Shown one piece after another: positions 16,117-24,189 of a stretch of DNA of 64,000 nt; the first letter of the stretch is position 1; every line of letters begins with the position of its first letter. Below the pieces are notes generated by a model. It was not told the DNA's origin. It did no database searches and saw only the letters and a program-made list of their open reading frames with translations. This stretch comes from JADLAT01 sp964348795 (lineage in GTDB: Bacteria > Pseudomonadota > Alphaproteobacteria > Micavibrionales > Micavibrionaceae): contig CAYGDY010000001.1 of assembly GCA_964348795.1 (NCBI GenBank), forward strand, positions 1-64,000. The letters run 5' to 3'. Made by a program: the position numbers and the translations under genes.

Positions 16117-19100
16117 TTAATACCCCCTCAATGGCGTTTTATATGCTTCATGTAATTTATCAATTTCAACGCTCAATATGTTCTTTATGTTGAGTTTAGT
16201 GCTGTATGCCACATGTCCCGCATGAAAGACGCATGATAAATCTTTGAAAGTCTTTTCAAATTTCTCTTTGTTCTGTGGCGAAACGGTCACAAGGATACGC
16301 CCCGCGCTTTCAGAATAGAGGACTTTGTCATTCTGAAGCGTCACAGACGCTGAAGAATCTAGATCCTTCAACCCCTGCGGGGTTTCAGGATGACAGAGGG
16401 CGGATAAATCAATATCCATGCCCATTTGCCCCGCAATCGCCTTTTTTGCCAGTGCCACGCCGAGACCGCCCATACCGACCGCCAAGGCGGAGGAAATGAG
16501 ATGCGCCCGCACCGCCCGCCCATAAAGTTTGTAAAGGCGCAGGTTTTCATGGGCATTCACGGCAGGCACGTTTGAGCCCAGTACGCCGCGTTCGGCATAA
16601 TATTCGGACGCGCCGCATTCATCCTTTGTCTCGCCGAGCACATAGACGAGATCGCCCACGGCCTTAGGCGCGAGATCAATCGCCATATCAATATGCGGGA
16701 TGACCCCGATGCTGGAGATCAGCAAGGTCGGCGGGGCGGAAATTTTCACCGCGTTTCCGTTCGTATCAAAGCCCTTGAAGTCATTGAACATGGAATCCTT
16801 GCCCGAGATAAAGGGCGTTTCGTATTTCACCGCCATGTCATAGATGATTTCGGCGGCGCGTTTGAGCTGCCCCAGCCGTTCGGGTTCATCCGACGAACAC
16901 CAGCAGAAATTATCCAGCAAGGCGAGTTGGTTCAGATCCACCCCCGCCGCGACGGCGTTACGCACGGCCATATCAAGGGCGGCGGCGGCCATCGCGCCCG
17001 TGTCGATGTCGCTATAACGCGGGAACAGGCCTTGGGACAGGACAATCCCTTTGGGAGATGTCAAAACCGGACGTGTGATAGAGGTTTCGGCGTAAACGCG
17101 GCCTGGCCCCTGAAGCGGCCCCATCACGGCAGTGCCTTGTACGTTGTGGTCATATTGTGTGGCGATAAATTCCTTGGAGCAGATATTCGGGCGGGAAAGC
17201 ATGCGGAGAAGGAGGGTGTTATGGTTTAAAATGTCATTCTGAGGCGAAGCCGAAGAATCTCGAGAACGCACAGATCCTTCGCTCTGCTCAGGATGACAGG
17301 GCATTGGGAGAGGGAAAACGGGCTCTGCCTCGCCGCCGCGCGTGAAAGTGCTTGTCAGTGGTGTTTCCGGCACACCGTCATGCAGGAAATCCATGCTCAT
17401 ATCCATGATGGTGTCCCCGTACCATGTGATATGGGCGCGGCCTGTGTCGGTGTACGTTCCGATCGCGGTTGCCTCGACCCCGCGTTTGTCAAAAAAATCT
17501 ATCAATTTTTTGACATTTTCGGGCGGTACGGCCAGCGTCATGCGCTCTTGACTCTCTGAAATCCAGATTTCCCATGGGGACATGCCCGGGTATTTCAGGG
17601 GAACTTTATCGAGCTTTACATGGAAACCGCCCGATTGTTCGCCCATTTCTCCGACGGAGGAGGAGAGCCCGCCAGCACCGTTATCCGTGATGGCGTTGTA
17701 CCAGCCGAGAGGGCGCAGTTCCTTGATAATCGCATCCGACATTTTTTTCTGCGTGATCGGGTCGCCGATTTGCACGGCCGTGGCGGGGGAGCCTTCGTCC
17801 AGTGCCACGGAGGAAAACGTCGCGCCGTGGATACCGTCCCGCCCCACGCGTCCGCCGACCATAACGATGGCGTCGCCCGCTTGCGCTTTTTTGACGTGTC
17901 CGTCCTTGCCGTTAATGGTGCGGGGGATCAGGCCGATTGTGCCGACAAAGACAAGTGGCTTTCCTACAAAACGATCGTCAAACACGACAAAACCTTGCGG
18001 TGTAGGAATGCCGGAGCAGTTGCCGCCGGCCTCCACGCCCGCCACTACGCCTTTCATAATGGTTTCGGGAGAGAGAATCGGGTTCGTAAGGGCGGAGTCG
18101 CGGAAGTATTGATTTTTGTCATTCTGAGGCCACGCCGAAGAATCTCCAGAAATCATAGATCCTTCGCTCTGCTCAGGATGACAGGCTTTAACAGGCGCCA
18201 GACAAAACCCATAGCGGTTGATGACGGGTTTCGCGCCCATGCCAAAGCCGATGCAGTCGCGGTTCACGCCCACAATGCCCGTAATCGCGCCGCCGAAGGG
18301 GTCAAGGGCGGACGGAGAATTGTGGGTTTCGACCTTGTCGGTGATGAGATAGTTTTCATCAAAGATAATCCCGCCCGCATTATCGGAAAACACGGACACG
18401 CAAATGTCGTTTTCGCCCTTTTGTGCGCGGATGTCCTGCGTGGCGCGTTTGATGTAGTGGCGGTAGAGCCCATCCTTTATATCGTCAATGGGGGAGGCGA
18501 AAATCGTGTGTTTGCAATGCTCCGACCATGTCTGGGCGAGGGTTTCCAGCTCGATGTCGGTGGGCGCGCGGTTTAAAGATTTAAAATGCGCCTGAATGGC
18601 CTTCATGTACAAGAGCGAGAGCCCCAAAGGCCCGCGGCGCGATCCATCGGGGTTTGCGATCCCGTTCTTGCCGATGTTTTCCAGCTCCGTATCGGGCACG
18701 TCCAGATTGACCGAGTCCGTTGCTTGGCCTGTGTTATGCAGGCTGACCTTGGGCAAAGTGATACCCATGCCGCCGTCTTGGGCAAATTGCGCGGCGGATT
18801 TGATTGTGGCGCGCTGGATCAGGCTGTTGGACAGTGTCTTGGCAAGGGCTTTGACACCCGATTCTTTTAACGTCTTGCTGGTGAGGAGATAGAGGCGGGA
18901 GGAGTATACGGTCTTGTCGCCCTCCGCATTCAAAAGCCCCAAAAGCTCGCTCGCCGTATGCCCGATATTGTCCGTGACCCCTGGCAAAAAGCCGATTTCC
19001 AGCGCGTAGTCAAAGGCGGGCAGGGGGGCGTTGGCGGCTTGCGTGACGGGGTTTGTCAGGCTCGCGATAAAGGCGGGGGAGGCGGCGGCTGGGTTTTCGG

Positions 19101-19218
19101 ACGTAAACACATCCACCACGCGTACGGCACTATCGGGGTGCGAGGCTTTCAGCTGGTGCTCCAGTGTTTTTGCGCGCCCGTCATCGGCATGGGCGAGAAT
19201 TTCAATCCGGTGGGTCAT
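16117..19218 (-). CDS. purL: Phosphoribosylformylglycinamidine synthase, synthetase subunit (with PurS-like N-terminus)
   Basis: A 1033-residue ATP-dependent FGAM synthetase. The first ~80 residues (HRIEILAHADDG to VRVVDVF) resemble a fused PurS-type domain. The PurL core has the linker TQTWSEHCKHTIF-like region (LAQTWSEHCKH), DNAGGI, VETHNSPSALDPFGGA, DNGAGGLSS and LALLDNFCWC. There is no C-terminal glutaminase domain, consistent with the separate purQ one base downstream. Three segments beginning CHPE (near residues 345-367, 640-662 and 941-964) are translated palindromic repeats placed in loops, including the linker between the two halves. Without them the protein would be about 965 residues. 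Confidence 0.95.
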   Translation of the reverse strand: MTHRIEILAHADDGRAKTLEHQLKASHPDSAVRVVDVFTSENPAAASPAFIASLTNPVTQAANAPLPAFDYALEIGFLPGVTDNIGHTASELLGLLNAEGDKTVYSSRLYLLTSKTLKESGVKALAKTLSNSLIQRATIKSAAQFAQDGGMGITLPKVSLHNTGQATDSVNLDVPDTELENIGKNGIANPDGSRRGPLGLSLLYMKAIQAHFKSLNRAPTDIELETLAQTWSEHCKHTIFASPIDDIKDGLYRHYIKRATQDIRAQKGENDICVSVFSDNAGGIIFDENYLITDKVETHNSPSALDPFGGAITGIVGVNRDCIGFGMGAKPVINRYGFCLAPVKACHPEQSEGSMISGDSSAWPQNDKNQYFRDSALTNPILSPETIMKGVVAGVEAGGNCSGIPTPQGFVVFDDRFVGKPLVFVGTIGLIPRTINGKDGHVKKAQAGDAIVMVGGRVGRDGIHGATFSSVALDEGSPATAVQIGDPITQKKMSDAIIKELRPLGWYNAITDNGAGGLSSSVGEMGEQSGGFHVKLDKVPLKYPGMSPWEIWISESQERMTLAVPPENVKKLIDFFDKRGVEATAIGTYTDTGRAHITWYGDTIMDMSMDFLHDGVPETPLTSTFTRGGEAEPVFPLPMPCHPEQSEGSVRSRDSSASPQNDILNHNTLLLRMLSRPNICSKEFIATQYDHNVQGTAVMGPLQGPGRVYAETSITRPVLTSPKGIVLSQGLFPRYSDIDTGAMAAAALDMAVRNAVAAGVDLNQLALLDNFCWCSSDEPERLGQLKRAAEIIYDMAVKYETPFISGKDSMFNDFKGFDTNGNAVKISAPPTLLISSIGVIPHIDMAIDLAPKAVGDLVYVLGETKDECGASEYYAERGVLGSNVPAVNAHENLRLYKLYGRAVRAHLISSALAVGMGGLGVALAKKAIAGQMGMDIDLSALCHPETPQGLKDLDSSASVTLQNDKVLYSESAGRILVTVSPQNKEKFEKTFKDLSCVFHAGHVAYSTKLNIKNILSVEIDKLHEAYKTPLRGY
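16326..16395. repeat. Palindromic element inside purL, third (diverged) copy (70 bp)
   Basis: Has the same TGTCATTCTGA and TCAGGATGACA ends, but the inner arms differ (CAACCCCTGCGGGGTTT and CGTCACAGACG), giving CHPETPQGLKDLDSSAS. It lies near the C-terminus, between DIDLSAL and LYSESAGRI. Confidence 0.88.
17232..17298. repeat. Palindromic element inside purL, second copy (67 bp)
   Basis: Runs from TGTCATTCTGAG to CTCAGGATGACA. It is translated as CHPEQSEGSVRSRDSSASPQ and sits in the linker between the two PurL halves. Confidence 0.92.
18117..18183. repeat. Palindromic element inside purL, first copy (67 bp)
   Basis: Same ends as the other copies. It is translated as CHPEQSEGSMISGDSSAWPQ, just before the segment leading to VVAGVEAGGNCSGIPT. 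Confidence 0.92.
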
Positions 19219-19252
19219 ACGTGTTTTTTCTCTTTGTTACGCTTTTACTCTA

Positions 19253-19314
19253 TGTCATTGCCGAGGCACGCCGAAGAATCTGTTTCGAGATCCTTCGCGT
19301 TGCTCAGGATGACG
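19253..19314. repeat. Palindromic element upstream of purL (62 bp)
   Basis: TGTCATTGCCGAGG to CTCAGGATGACG, the same family as the copies in purL and purQ. It lies 35 bases before the purL start and outside any gene. Its length is 2 modulo 3, unlike the coding copies. Confidence 0.88.
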
Positions 19315-19322
19315 GTTATTTA

Positions 19323-19562
19323 AACCACCAAGACACCAAGACACCAAGTCCTTTTTTGTGGTTTTGTGGTGTTTTCTGTCATTTTTACGTTTCATTGCTA
19401 TGTTCAATATCGCTTCCCTTCCTGTCATCCCTGCGAAAGCAGGTATCCAAAAAATGAACCACGAAGGACACGAAAAAACACGAAGGGCAGAAGGGTGGGC
19501 AAAAACGTCATTGCAAGGGTGCCTACAGGCGCACGACGCAATCCAGCCCTTTTCTGGATTTT
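19323..19562. repeat. Patchwork of degenerate repeats
   Basis: Contains an ACCACCAAGACACCAAG tandem (19323-19349), a GTCATCCCTGCGAAAGCAGG half element (from 19425; its mate TCCCTGCTTTCGCAGGGATGACA is at 20001-20023), a CCACGAAGGACACGAAAAAACACGAAG tract split across 19455-19488, and a decayed copy of the 2804 element (19507-19562). Confidence 0.7.
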
Positions 19563-19816
19563 TTAAGGTGCCTCCCGACGACGAAATAAGTGTGGACGTT
19601 TAAAATCCTCTTGAGACATGACCTGCCCGTAAAAAAACGGAGTCATGGCAGTGACCAGGATTTTTAAGACCTTATCCGAAAATATTAGACCAAAATGCTA
19701 CAACATTTTGGCGGGATTCTTTTTGCAAAAGGTTGTTCTTCCTAACAGTCTTGTCAGGTGGAGAGTGCTTATCAAAAAAATCCAACTTCGGAATTGTCCG
19801 TGTCTCCCCTTTTAGG

Positions 19817-19885
19817 TCACCGCACAGCGTTTTGTAGCACAACCGCTCCGCAGATTGGGGAGTATATCAAAGCTTTCATAGCCAT
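19817..19885 (-). CDS. Tiny open frame (22 residues) with strong ribosome site
   Basis: Reads MAMKALIYSPICGAVVLQNA and two more residues. AAGGAG lies seven to eight bases before the ATG and a TGTGATAAT-type extended -10 lies further upstream. It is short and hydrophobic. It could be a small peptide, a leader or chance. Confidence 0.25.
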   Translation of the reverse strand: MAMKALIYSPICGAVVLQNAVR

Positions 19886-20194
19886 GGTTCCTCTCCTTAT
19901 TAGGGTTAACGCATTAAATTATCACAAGTTTGCAAAAATACACAATATGTATCGTGCGCCTATCCCCAAAAATTATGAACTAACTTTGATTTAGGAAAGA
20001 TCCCTGCTTTCGCAGGGATGACAACGTGTAGTGTTGATGGTCGTGTCTTTGTGTCTTGGTGGTTAAAGGAATCTCCCACAAAGGGGACAAGTTTGAGTGT
20101 ATTCCCATTTAATCATTGATCTTGCGCTTTGAGCGGATTAAACAGGAAAGCGATAAACAATTCAATATCCTTGCTAACAGGATCGTAATAAAAC

Positions 20195-22270
20195 ATGCCA
20201 AAACTCACCATAAACGGAATGGAAATCGAAGTCGAGCGCGGGACGAGCATCCTGCAGGCGGCGGAACAGCTGGGGATCGAAGTCCCCCGCTTTTGCTATC
20301 ATGATAAGCTCTCCGTGCCCGCGAATTGCCGGATGTGTCTGGTCGAGGTCGAGGGCGGGCCGCCCAAACCCGTGGCATCCTGCGCGATGGCGTGCGGGGA
20401 GGGGATGGTTGTCAAAACCGATTCGCCGATGGTGCAAAAATCCCGAAAAGGGGTGATGGAAATGATGCTGGTCAACCATCCGCTCGATTGCCCGATTTGC
20501 GATCAGGGCGGGGAGTGCGATTTGCAGGATCAGGCCGTGGGCTATGGCTTTGATCGCTCCCGTTTTCATGAGAACAAACGCGCGGTGAAGGACAAGGATC
20601 TGGGGCCGCTTATTGAAACGGTCATGACGCGCTGTATCAACTGCACCCGCTGCGTCCGTTTTGCCGAGGAAATTGCGGGCACGCCCGTTCTGGGGCAGAT
20701 GAACCGCGGGGAAGATTCGGAAATTGGCACCTTTGTGGGCGAGTTGGTGAAAACCGAGCTGTCGGGTAATCTGGTCGATGTGTGTCCCGTGGGCGCGCTG
20801 ACCTCCAAGCCCTATGCGTTTCGGGCGCGCCCTTGGGAGTTGACGAAAACCGAAACCATTGATGTGCATGATGCCGTGGGGTCGAATATCCGTATTGATG
20901 TGCGGGGCCGCGAAGTGATGCGGATTTTACCGCGCCTGCACGAGGATGTGAACGAGGAATGGATCGGCGACCGGACACGCTTTGCCTGTGACGGCTTGCA
21001 TAACAATCGGCTGGACAGGCCTTATGTCCGTAGTGCGCAGACGGGCAAGCTGGTCGAGGCGACGTGGGAGCAGGCTTTTGGCGTGATTGCCGAAAAATTG
21101 AAAGATGTTCAACCTTCCGAAATTGCAGGATTGGTGGGTGATCTGGTCGATGTGGAATCGGTCGTGGCACTGAAGGATCTGCTGACCCGTCTGGGAAGCC
21201 CGCATCGTGATTGCCGGACAGATGGGGCGCTGTTTGATCCATCGGCACGGGCGGGATATCTGTTTAATTCCACGCTTGCGGGGATAGATCAGGCGTCTGC
21301 GGTGTTGCTGATCGGGACCAATCCCCGTCACGAAGCCACAATGGTCAATGCCAGAATCCGGAAAAATATTCTGGAGCGGGGGATGCCGGTTGGACTGCTC
21401 GGGAAGGCTGTGGATCTGGGCTATGCGTATACCCCTGTCGGGACGTCTTTGGCCGATCTTGAAAATATTGTTAAAGGGGGGATCGGGAGATCTTTTGAAC
21501 GCCCGATGTGGATGATCGGATCGGGTGTGTTTGAACGGGAAGATGGGCTGGCGGTGCATGCTTTTTTGCGTGAATTGGCGGAAAAAGAGGGGATTATCAA
21601 AGAGGGCTGGAATGGTTTTAACATCCTGCACCGTGCGGCTTCTCGTGTGGGCGCGCTGGATGTCGGGTTTGTGCCGCAAGAGGCTGGTGCACGCGATTTC
21701 AGGGGTATTTTGGAAGGGACGCGAGATGGTTTGATCAAGGCGCTGTATCTGCTCGGCGTGGATGAATTTGATGCGCGCGCCCAGATTGGCTGGCAGACCT
21801 TTGTGATCTATCAGGGGCACCACGGGGATCAGGGCGCAGAGCGGGCGGACGTCATTTTGCCAGGGTGTGCTTATACCGAAAAAGACGGGCTGTATGTGAA
21901 TACAGAAGGGCGACCCCAGATGGCGCGCAAGGGCGCTTCGCCGGTCGGGGAGGCGCGGGAGGACTGGAAAATCCTGCGCGCGCTATCTGCGGAATTATCG
22001 GGCGTATTCGATGCTACGTTGCCTTATGATACGGCGGTGCAGTTGCGCGCACGGATTGCGGAAGAATTTCCGCATCTGGGGCAAATCGACACGATTATGC
22101 CTGCGCCTTGGAAGGTGTTTGGCGCGAAGGGGCCTGTCGATATGAAGGCGGTTTTGTGCAATCCGCTTTCGAGCTATTATCTCACAAACGCGATTTGCAG
22201 GGCCTCCCAGACGATGCGGGACTGCGCGGAAAGCTTTGAAACACCCAAACTGCTGGAGGCGGCGGAGTGA
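20195..22270 (+). CDS. nuoG: NADH-quinone oxidoreductase subunit G
   Basis: A 691-residue iron-sulfur subunit of the peripheral arm of complex I. The N-terminal 2Fe-2S ligands are Cys34, Cys45, Cys48 and Cys63. HPLDCPICDQGGECDLQD gives the His/Cys-ligated 4Fe-4S cluster, and CINCTRC with CPVGAL the next 4Fe-4S cluster. The rest is the molybdopterin-oxidoreductase-like domain. Length is usual for alphaproteobacteria. The ribosome site before the ATG is weak. The gene starts the nuo group here; nuoA-F are not upstream. Confidence 0.97.
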   Translation: MPKLTINGMEIEVERGTSILQAAEQLGIEVPRFCYHDKLSVPANCRMCLVEVEGGPPKPVASCAMACGEGMVVKTDSPMVQKSRKGVMEMMLVNHPLDCPICDQGGECDLQDQAVGYGFDRSRFHENKRAVKDKDLGPLIETVMTRCINCTRCVRFAEEIAGTPVLGQMNRGEDSEIGTFVGELVKTELSGNLVDVCPVGALTSKPYAFRARPWELTKTETIDVHDAVGSNIRIDVRGREVMRILPRLHEDVNEEWIGDRTRFACDGLHNNRLDRPYVRSAQTGKLVEATWEQAFGVIAEKLKDVQPSEIAGLVGDLVDVESVVALKDLLTRLGSPHRDCRTDGALFDPSARAGYLFNSTLAGIDQASAVLLIGTNPRHEATMVNARIRKNILERGMPVGLLGKAVDLGYAYTPVGTSLADLENIVKGGIGRSFERPMWMIGSGVFEREDGLAVHAFLRELAEKEGIIKEGWNGFNILHRAASRVGALDVGFVPQEAGARDFRGILEGTRDGLIKALYLLGVDEFDARAQIGWQTFVIYQGHHGDQGAERADVILPGCAYTEKDGLYVNTEGRPQMARKGASPVGEAREDWKILRALSAELSGVFDATLPYDTAVQLRARIAEEFPHLGQIDTIMPAPWKVFGAKGPVDMKAVLCNPLSSYYLTNAICRASQTMRDCAESFETPKLLEAAE

Positions 22271-22290
22271 AACTCGCAAACGCTCACACA

Positions 22291-22367
22291 TCGTTATGCC
22301 CGCGCAGGCGGGCATCCAGTTTGAGCTTTCCAGTGTTTCTGGATTCCCGCTTTCGCGGGAATGACGG
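22291..22367. repeat. Composite palindromic repeat after nuoG
   Basis: TCGTTATGCCCGCGCAGGCGGGCAT hairpin, then TGGATTCCCGCTTTCGCGGGAATGACG. Related to the elements at 34067 and 46193. It covers the earliest possible start of the next frame. Confidence 0.8.
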
Positions 22368-22396
22368 TTTTGAAAAAATTTATTGAGGGGGATTTA

Positions 22397-22621
22397 ATGG
22401 CTATTATGCGATGCGATCATCATAAACCTAAGGGCAGGGTACGGACATACATATCAACTGTACGTCCTGTCGGTTATCCAGATACGGCTCTTGTTTGTGG
22501 TTCAACGGAGTGTACTGCCCCTGCCTTAATCTGGCTCGAAATCCATGAAAAAGAATCATATGACAAGGGGGAGCGGATATTCAAAGCCTTTACAGCTACA
22601 ATGAAGGTAAAGGCATCATAA
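22397..22621 (+). CDS. Conserved small Cys/His-containing protein
   Basis: A 74-residue protein from the ATG after GAGGGGG. It has CDHH near the N-terminus and CGSTEC mid-way, which may bind zinc. The VGYPDTALVCGS and ERIFKAFTATMKV segments look like a conserved family that I have seen unnamed. The frame extends back to 22361 into a repeat, so the inner start is chosen. It lies between nuoG and the MazG-like gene. Role unknown. Confidence 0.7.
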   Translation: MAIMRCDHHKPKGRVRTYISTVRPVGYPDTALVCGSTECTAPALIWLEIHEKESYDKGERIFKAFTATMKVKAS

Positions 22622-22650
22622 TTGTTACGAAAACAACAAAAGGATATGTA

Positions 22651-23052
22651 ATGAAAAAAACAACTTTAATCCAAGTACAGGAATTTCATGAGACGTACGG
22701 CTTGCCAGTGAAATCGGAGCCACATATTTCGGATGCGCAGACCAATGAACTCCGGATCAATTTGCTGGCGGAGGAGCTGGACGAATTGCGCGAGGCTTTG
22801 GATTCTGGGGATATTGTAGAAGTGCTGGATGCGCTCACGGATCTGCAATATGTGCTGGACGGTGCGTATTTGTCTTTTGGCTTGCACGGGGTGAAGCAGG
22901 CCGCGTTTGACGAAGTGCATCGCTCCAACATGTCAAAGCTGGGCGCGGACGGCAAGCCCATCCGGCGGGAAGGTGATGGTAAGGTTTTAAAAGGCCCTCA
23001 CTATTTCGAGCCTGACCTGAGCCAGTTTATCGCCAAAAAAGCGGCCGCTTAA
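22651..23052 (+). CDS. MazG-like / PRA-PH nucleotide pyrophosphohydrolase
   Basis: A 133-residue all-alpha NTP pyrophosphohydrolase. The metal motif is EELDELREALDSGDIVEVLD, that is EExxE followed by ExxD, then DLQYVLDGAYLSFG. Such enzymes hydrolyse nucleoside triphosphates to monophosphates, often to remove damaged nucleotides; the substrate here is unknown. AAAAGGA precedes the start. Tail KLGADGKPIRREGDGKVLKG is common in the short, sometimes phage-related branch. Its stop overlaps the next minus-strand gene by four bases. Confidence 0.85.
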   Translation: MKKTTLIQVQEFHETYGLPVKSEPHISDAQTNELRINLLAEELDELREALDSGDIVEVLDALTDLQYVLDGAYLSFGLHGVKQAAFDEVHRSNMSKLGADGKPIRREGDGKVLKGPHYFEPDLSQFIAKKAAA

Positions 23053-23237
23053 GCGAGTTCCAGGAGGGGGTCTTCTTTTGGAACGGGCGCCTGCGTGCTC
23101 TGTTCGGCTTGCATTTTGGGAAGAGGCCTTTCGACATGTGGGGGGTCCTCGATATCTTTTCCGTGGCTTCGTGTATTAAATCCGGAATGCATGGGCATCA
23201 AGCCCGCGTTCCCAGCCCCTTTGAACCATATCTCCAT
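23049..23237 (-). CDS. Small hypothetical protein
   Basis: A 62-residue proline-rich polar protein beginning MEIWFKGAGN and ending PLLELA, probably disordered. Support comes from AGGAGGG about nine bases upstream of the ATG and a strong TTGACA-N17-TACTAT promoter at 23275-23303. It is surrounded by plus-strand genes and converges with the MazG-like gene. No family recognised. Confidence 0.6.
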   Translation of the reverse strand: MEIWFKGAGNAGLMPMHSGFNTRSHGKDIEDPPHVERPLPKMQAEQSTQAPVPKEDPLLELA

Positions 23238-23274
23238 ATTGCCAGCCCTCCTGTTTGAATTTTTTATTTCAATA

Positions 23275-23303
23275 ATAGTATAAAAATATCAATTTTTTGT
23301 CAA
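23275..23303 (-). promoter_or_regulatory. Promoter of the 62-residue gene
   Basis: On the minus strand TTGACA, a 17-base spacer and TACTAT, in an AT-rich divergent region. One of the best matches to the sigma-70 consensus in the window. Confidence 0.7.
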
Positions 23304-23363
23304 TATTTTTTTGAGGTATTGTGGCGTACCATGAAGATCATCTTGCTAAAGGGGAAAAGAAAA

Positions 23364-24110
23364 ATGGTGTTTTTTATCAGGAATACGGGGTGGTTTTCCC
23401 TTTTTTTTCTGCTGTGTGTTCTGACGGGGCAGGGGGTGCAGGCTAATCCGGATTGCGAAGCCCGCAAAAGGACGATCCATACGCGGGCTCTGTTGAATAT
23501 TACGGTGGCGGAGCCCTTTATCCTGCATGACAAGACTCTGGCGGAGATCAATGCCGAAACGCAGGCCAGTAAACAGGACTGGCTGAAAAAAAACGGCATG
23601 CAGGAGGTCTGGAGCGCCAACGAGCTTCAGACACTGGGCTATGCTATGGGAGGGATGGCCTCAGCCTCCCGCATGCAGATGCTTTCCGTGCCCTATGACC
23701 GTTATGGGTCTTATTACTGCCCTGTGTTCAAGGATGTGGATGTGAATCTGATCTACCGGACATTGATTCGAATTCCCAGGGAAATTCCGGAAGGCAGTTG
23801 TGCCTACAAGGTCATTTTGACTCATGAATTGCGTCACCATCAGGCCAACAAAGACAGTTTCGAGCGCTATATGGCGCAACTCAAGACAGACTTGCCCCGC
23901 ATGCTGGCATATTACGAACAGGTTCCGGTGAAGCGGGCGCGGGTCCAGAATCAATTCGATCATATGAAGCAGGCGATGGAAGAGGCGGTGAAGCTCTATA
24001 TTCAGGATTACGTGCTTGTCGCGGCGCAAAAGGTCAATGCGCAGATCGACAGTCCCGAGTCATACGCGCTGGAGCACGAAAAACTGGAATCGTGTCGGGG
24101 GCAAGAGTGA
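23364..24110 (+). CDS. Secreted protein with HExxH motif (putative metallopeptidase-like)
   Basis: A 248-residue exported protein. MVFFIRNTGWFSLFFLLCVL and GQGVQA form a signal peptide with cleavage after about residue 27. THELRHHQANKD (HELRH) fits the HExxH zinc-peptidase signature, and CYS residues in YYCPVFKD and EGSCAYK may form a disulfide. The last third is helical. The start is taken at 23364, after AAAGGGGAAAAG; an ATG at 23331 is upstream. It lies between nuoG and nuoH but has no evident complex I role. Proteolysis is inference. Confidence 0.7.
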   Translation: MVFFIRNTGWFSLFFLLCVLTGQGVQANPDCEARKRTIHTRALLNITVAEPFILHDKTLAEINAETQASKQDWLKKNGMQEVWSANELQTLGYAMGGMASASRMQMLSVPYDRYGSYYCPVFKDVDVNLIYRTLIRIPREIPEGSCAYKVILTHELRHHQANKDSFERYMAQLKTDLPRMLAYYEQVPVKRARVQNQFDHMKQAMEEAVKLYIQDYVLVAAQKVNAQIDSPESYALEHEKLESCRGQE

Positions 24111-24189
24111 TACAATTTTCTGTTTACATTTCAGATGAAAGGCTTCACATTCACAGCGTATGTATGTAATCCGCACGGGATGATCTGCG

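Larger units (their letters stand above)
19219..20194. other. Gene-poor, repeat-rich region between purL and nuoG
   Basis: Nearly 1 kb with no convincing long gene. 19253-19562 and 19999-20067 hold remnants of several dispersed repeat families. 19600-19998 is AT-richer and free of recognisable repeats; it contains a CCAAAATG-N6-CATTTTGG hairpin (19690-19711) and a tiny minus-strand frame with a strong ribosome site (19817-19885). A 78-codon plus-strand frame at 19758-19994 has no ribosome site and is not supported. Confidence 0.7.

Noticed and set aside
15488..18183. Possible CRISPR array from the repeated units in purL and purQ
   Set aside because: Copies are about 0.8-0.9 kb apart, palindromic over their full length and read in frame within genes. 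There are no regular short spacers and no cas genes.
19758..19994. 78-codon plus-strand frame between purL and nuoG
   Set aside because: No ribosome site and no family resemblance; the region is gene-poor and repeat-flanked.
19219..20194. Possible insertion sequence between purL and nuoG
   Set aside because: No transposase frame and no long terminal inverted repeats; only short palindromic repeats without coding capacity.
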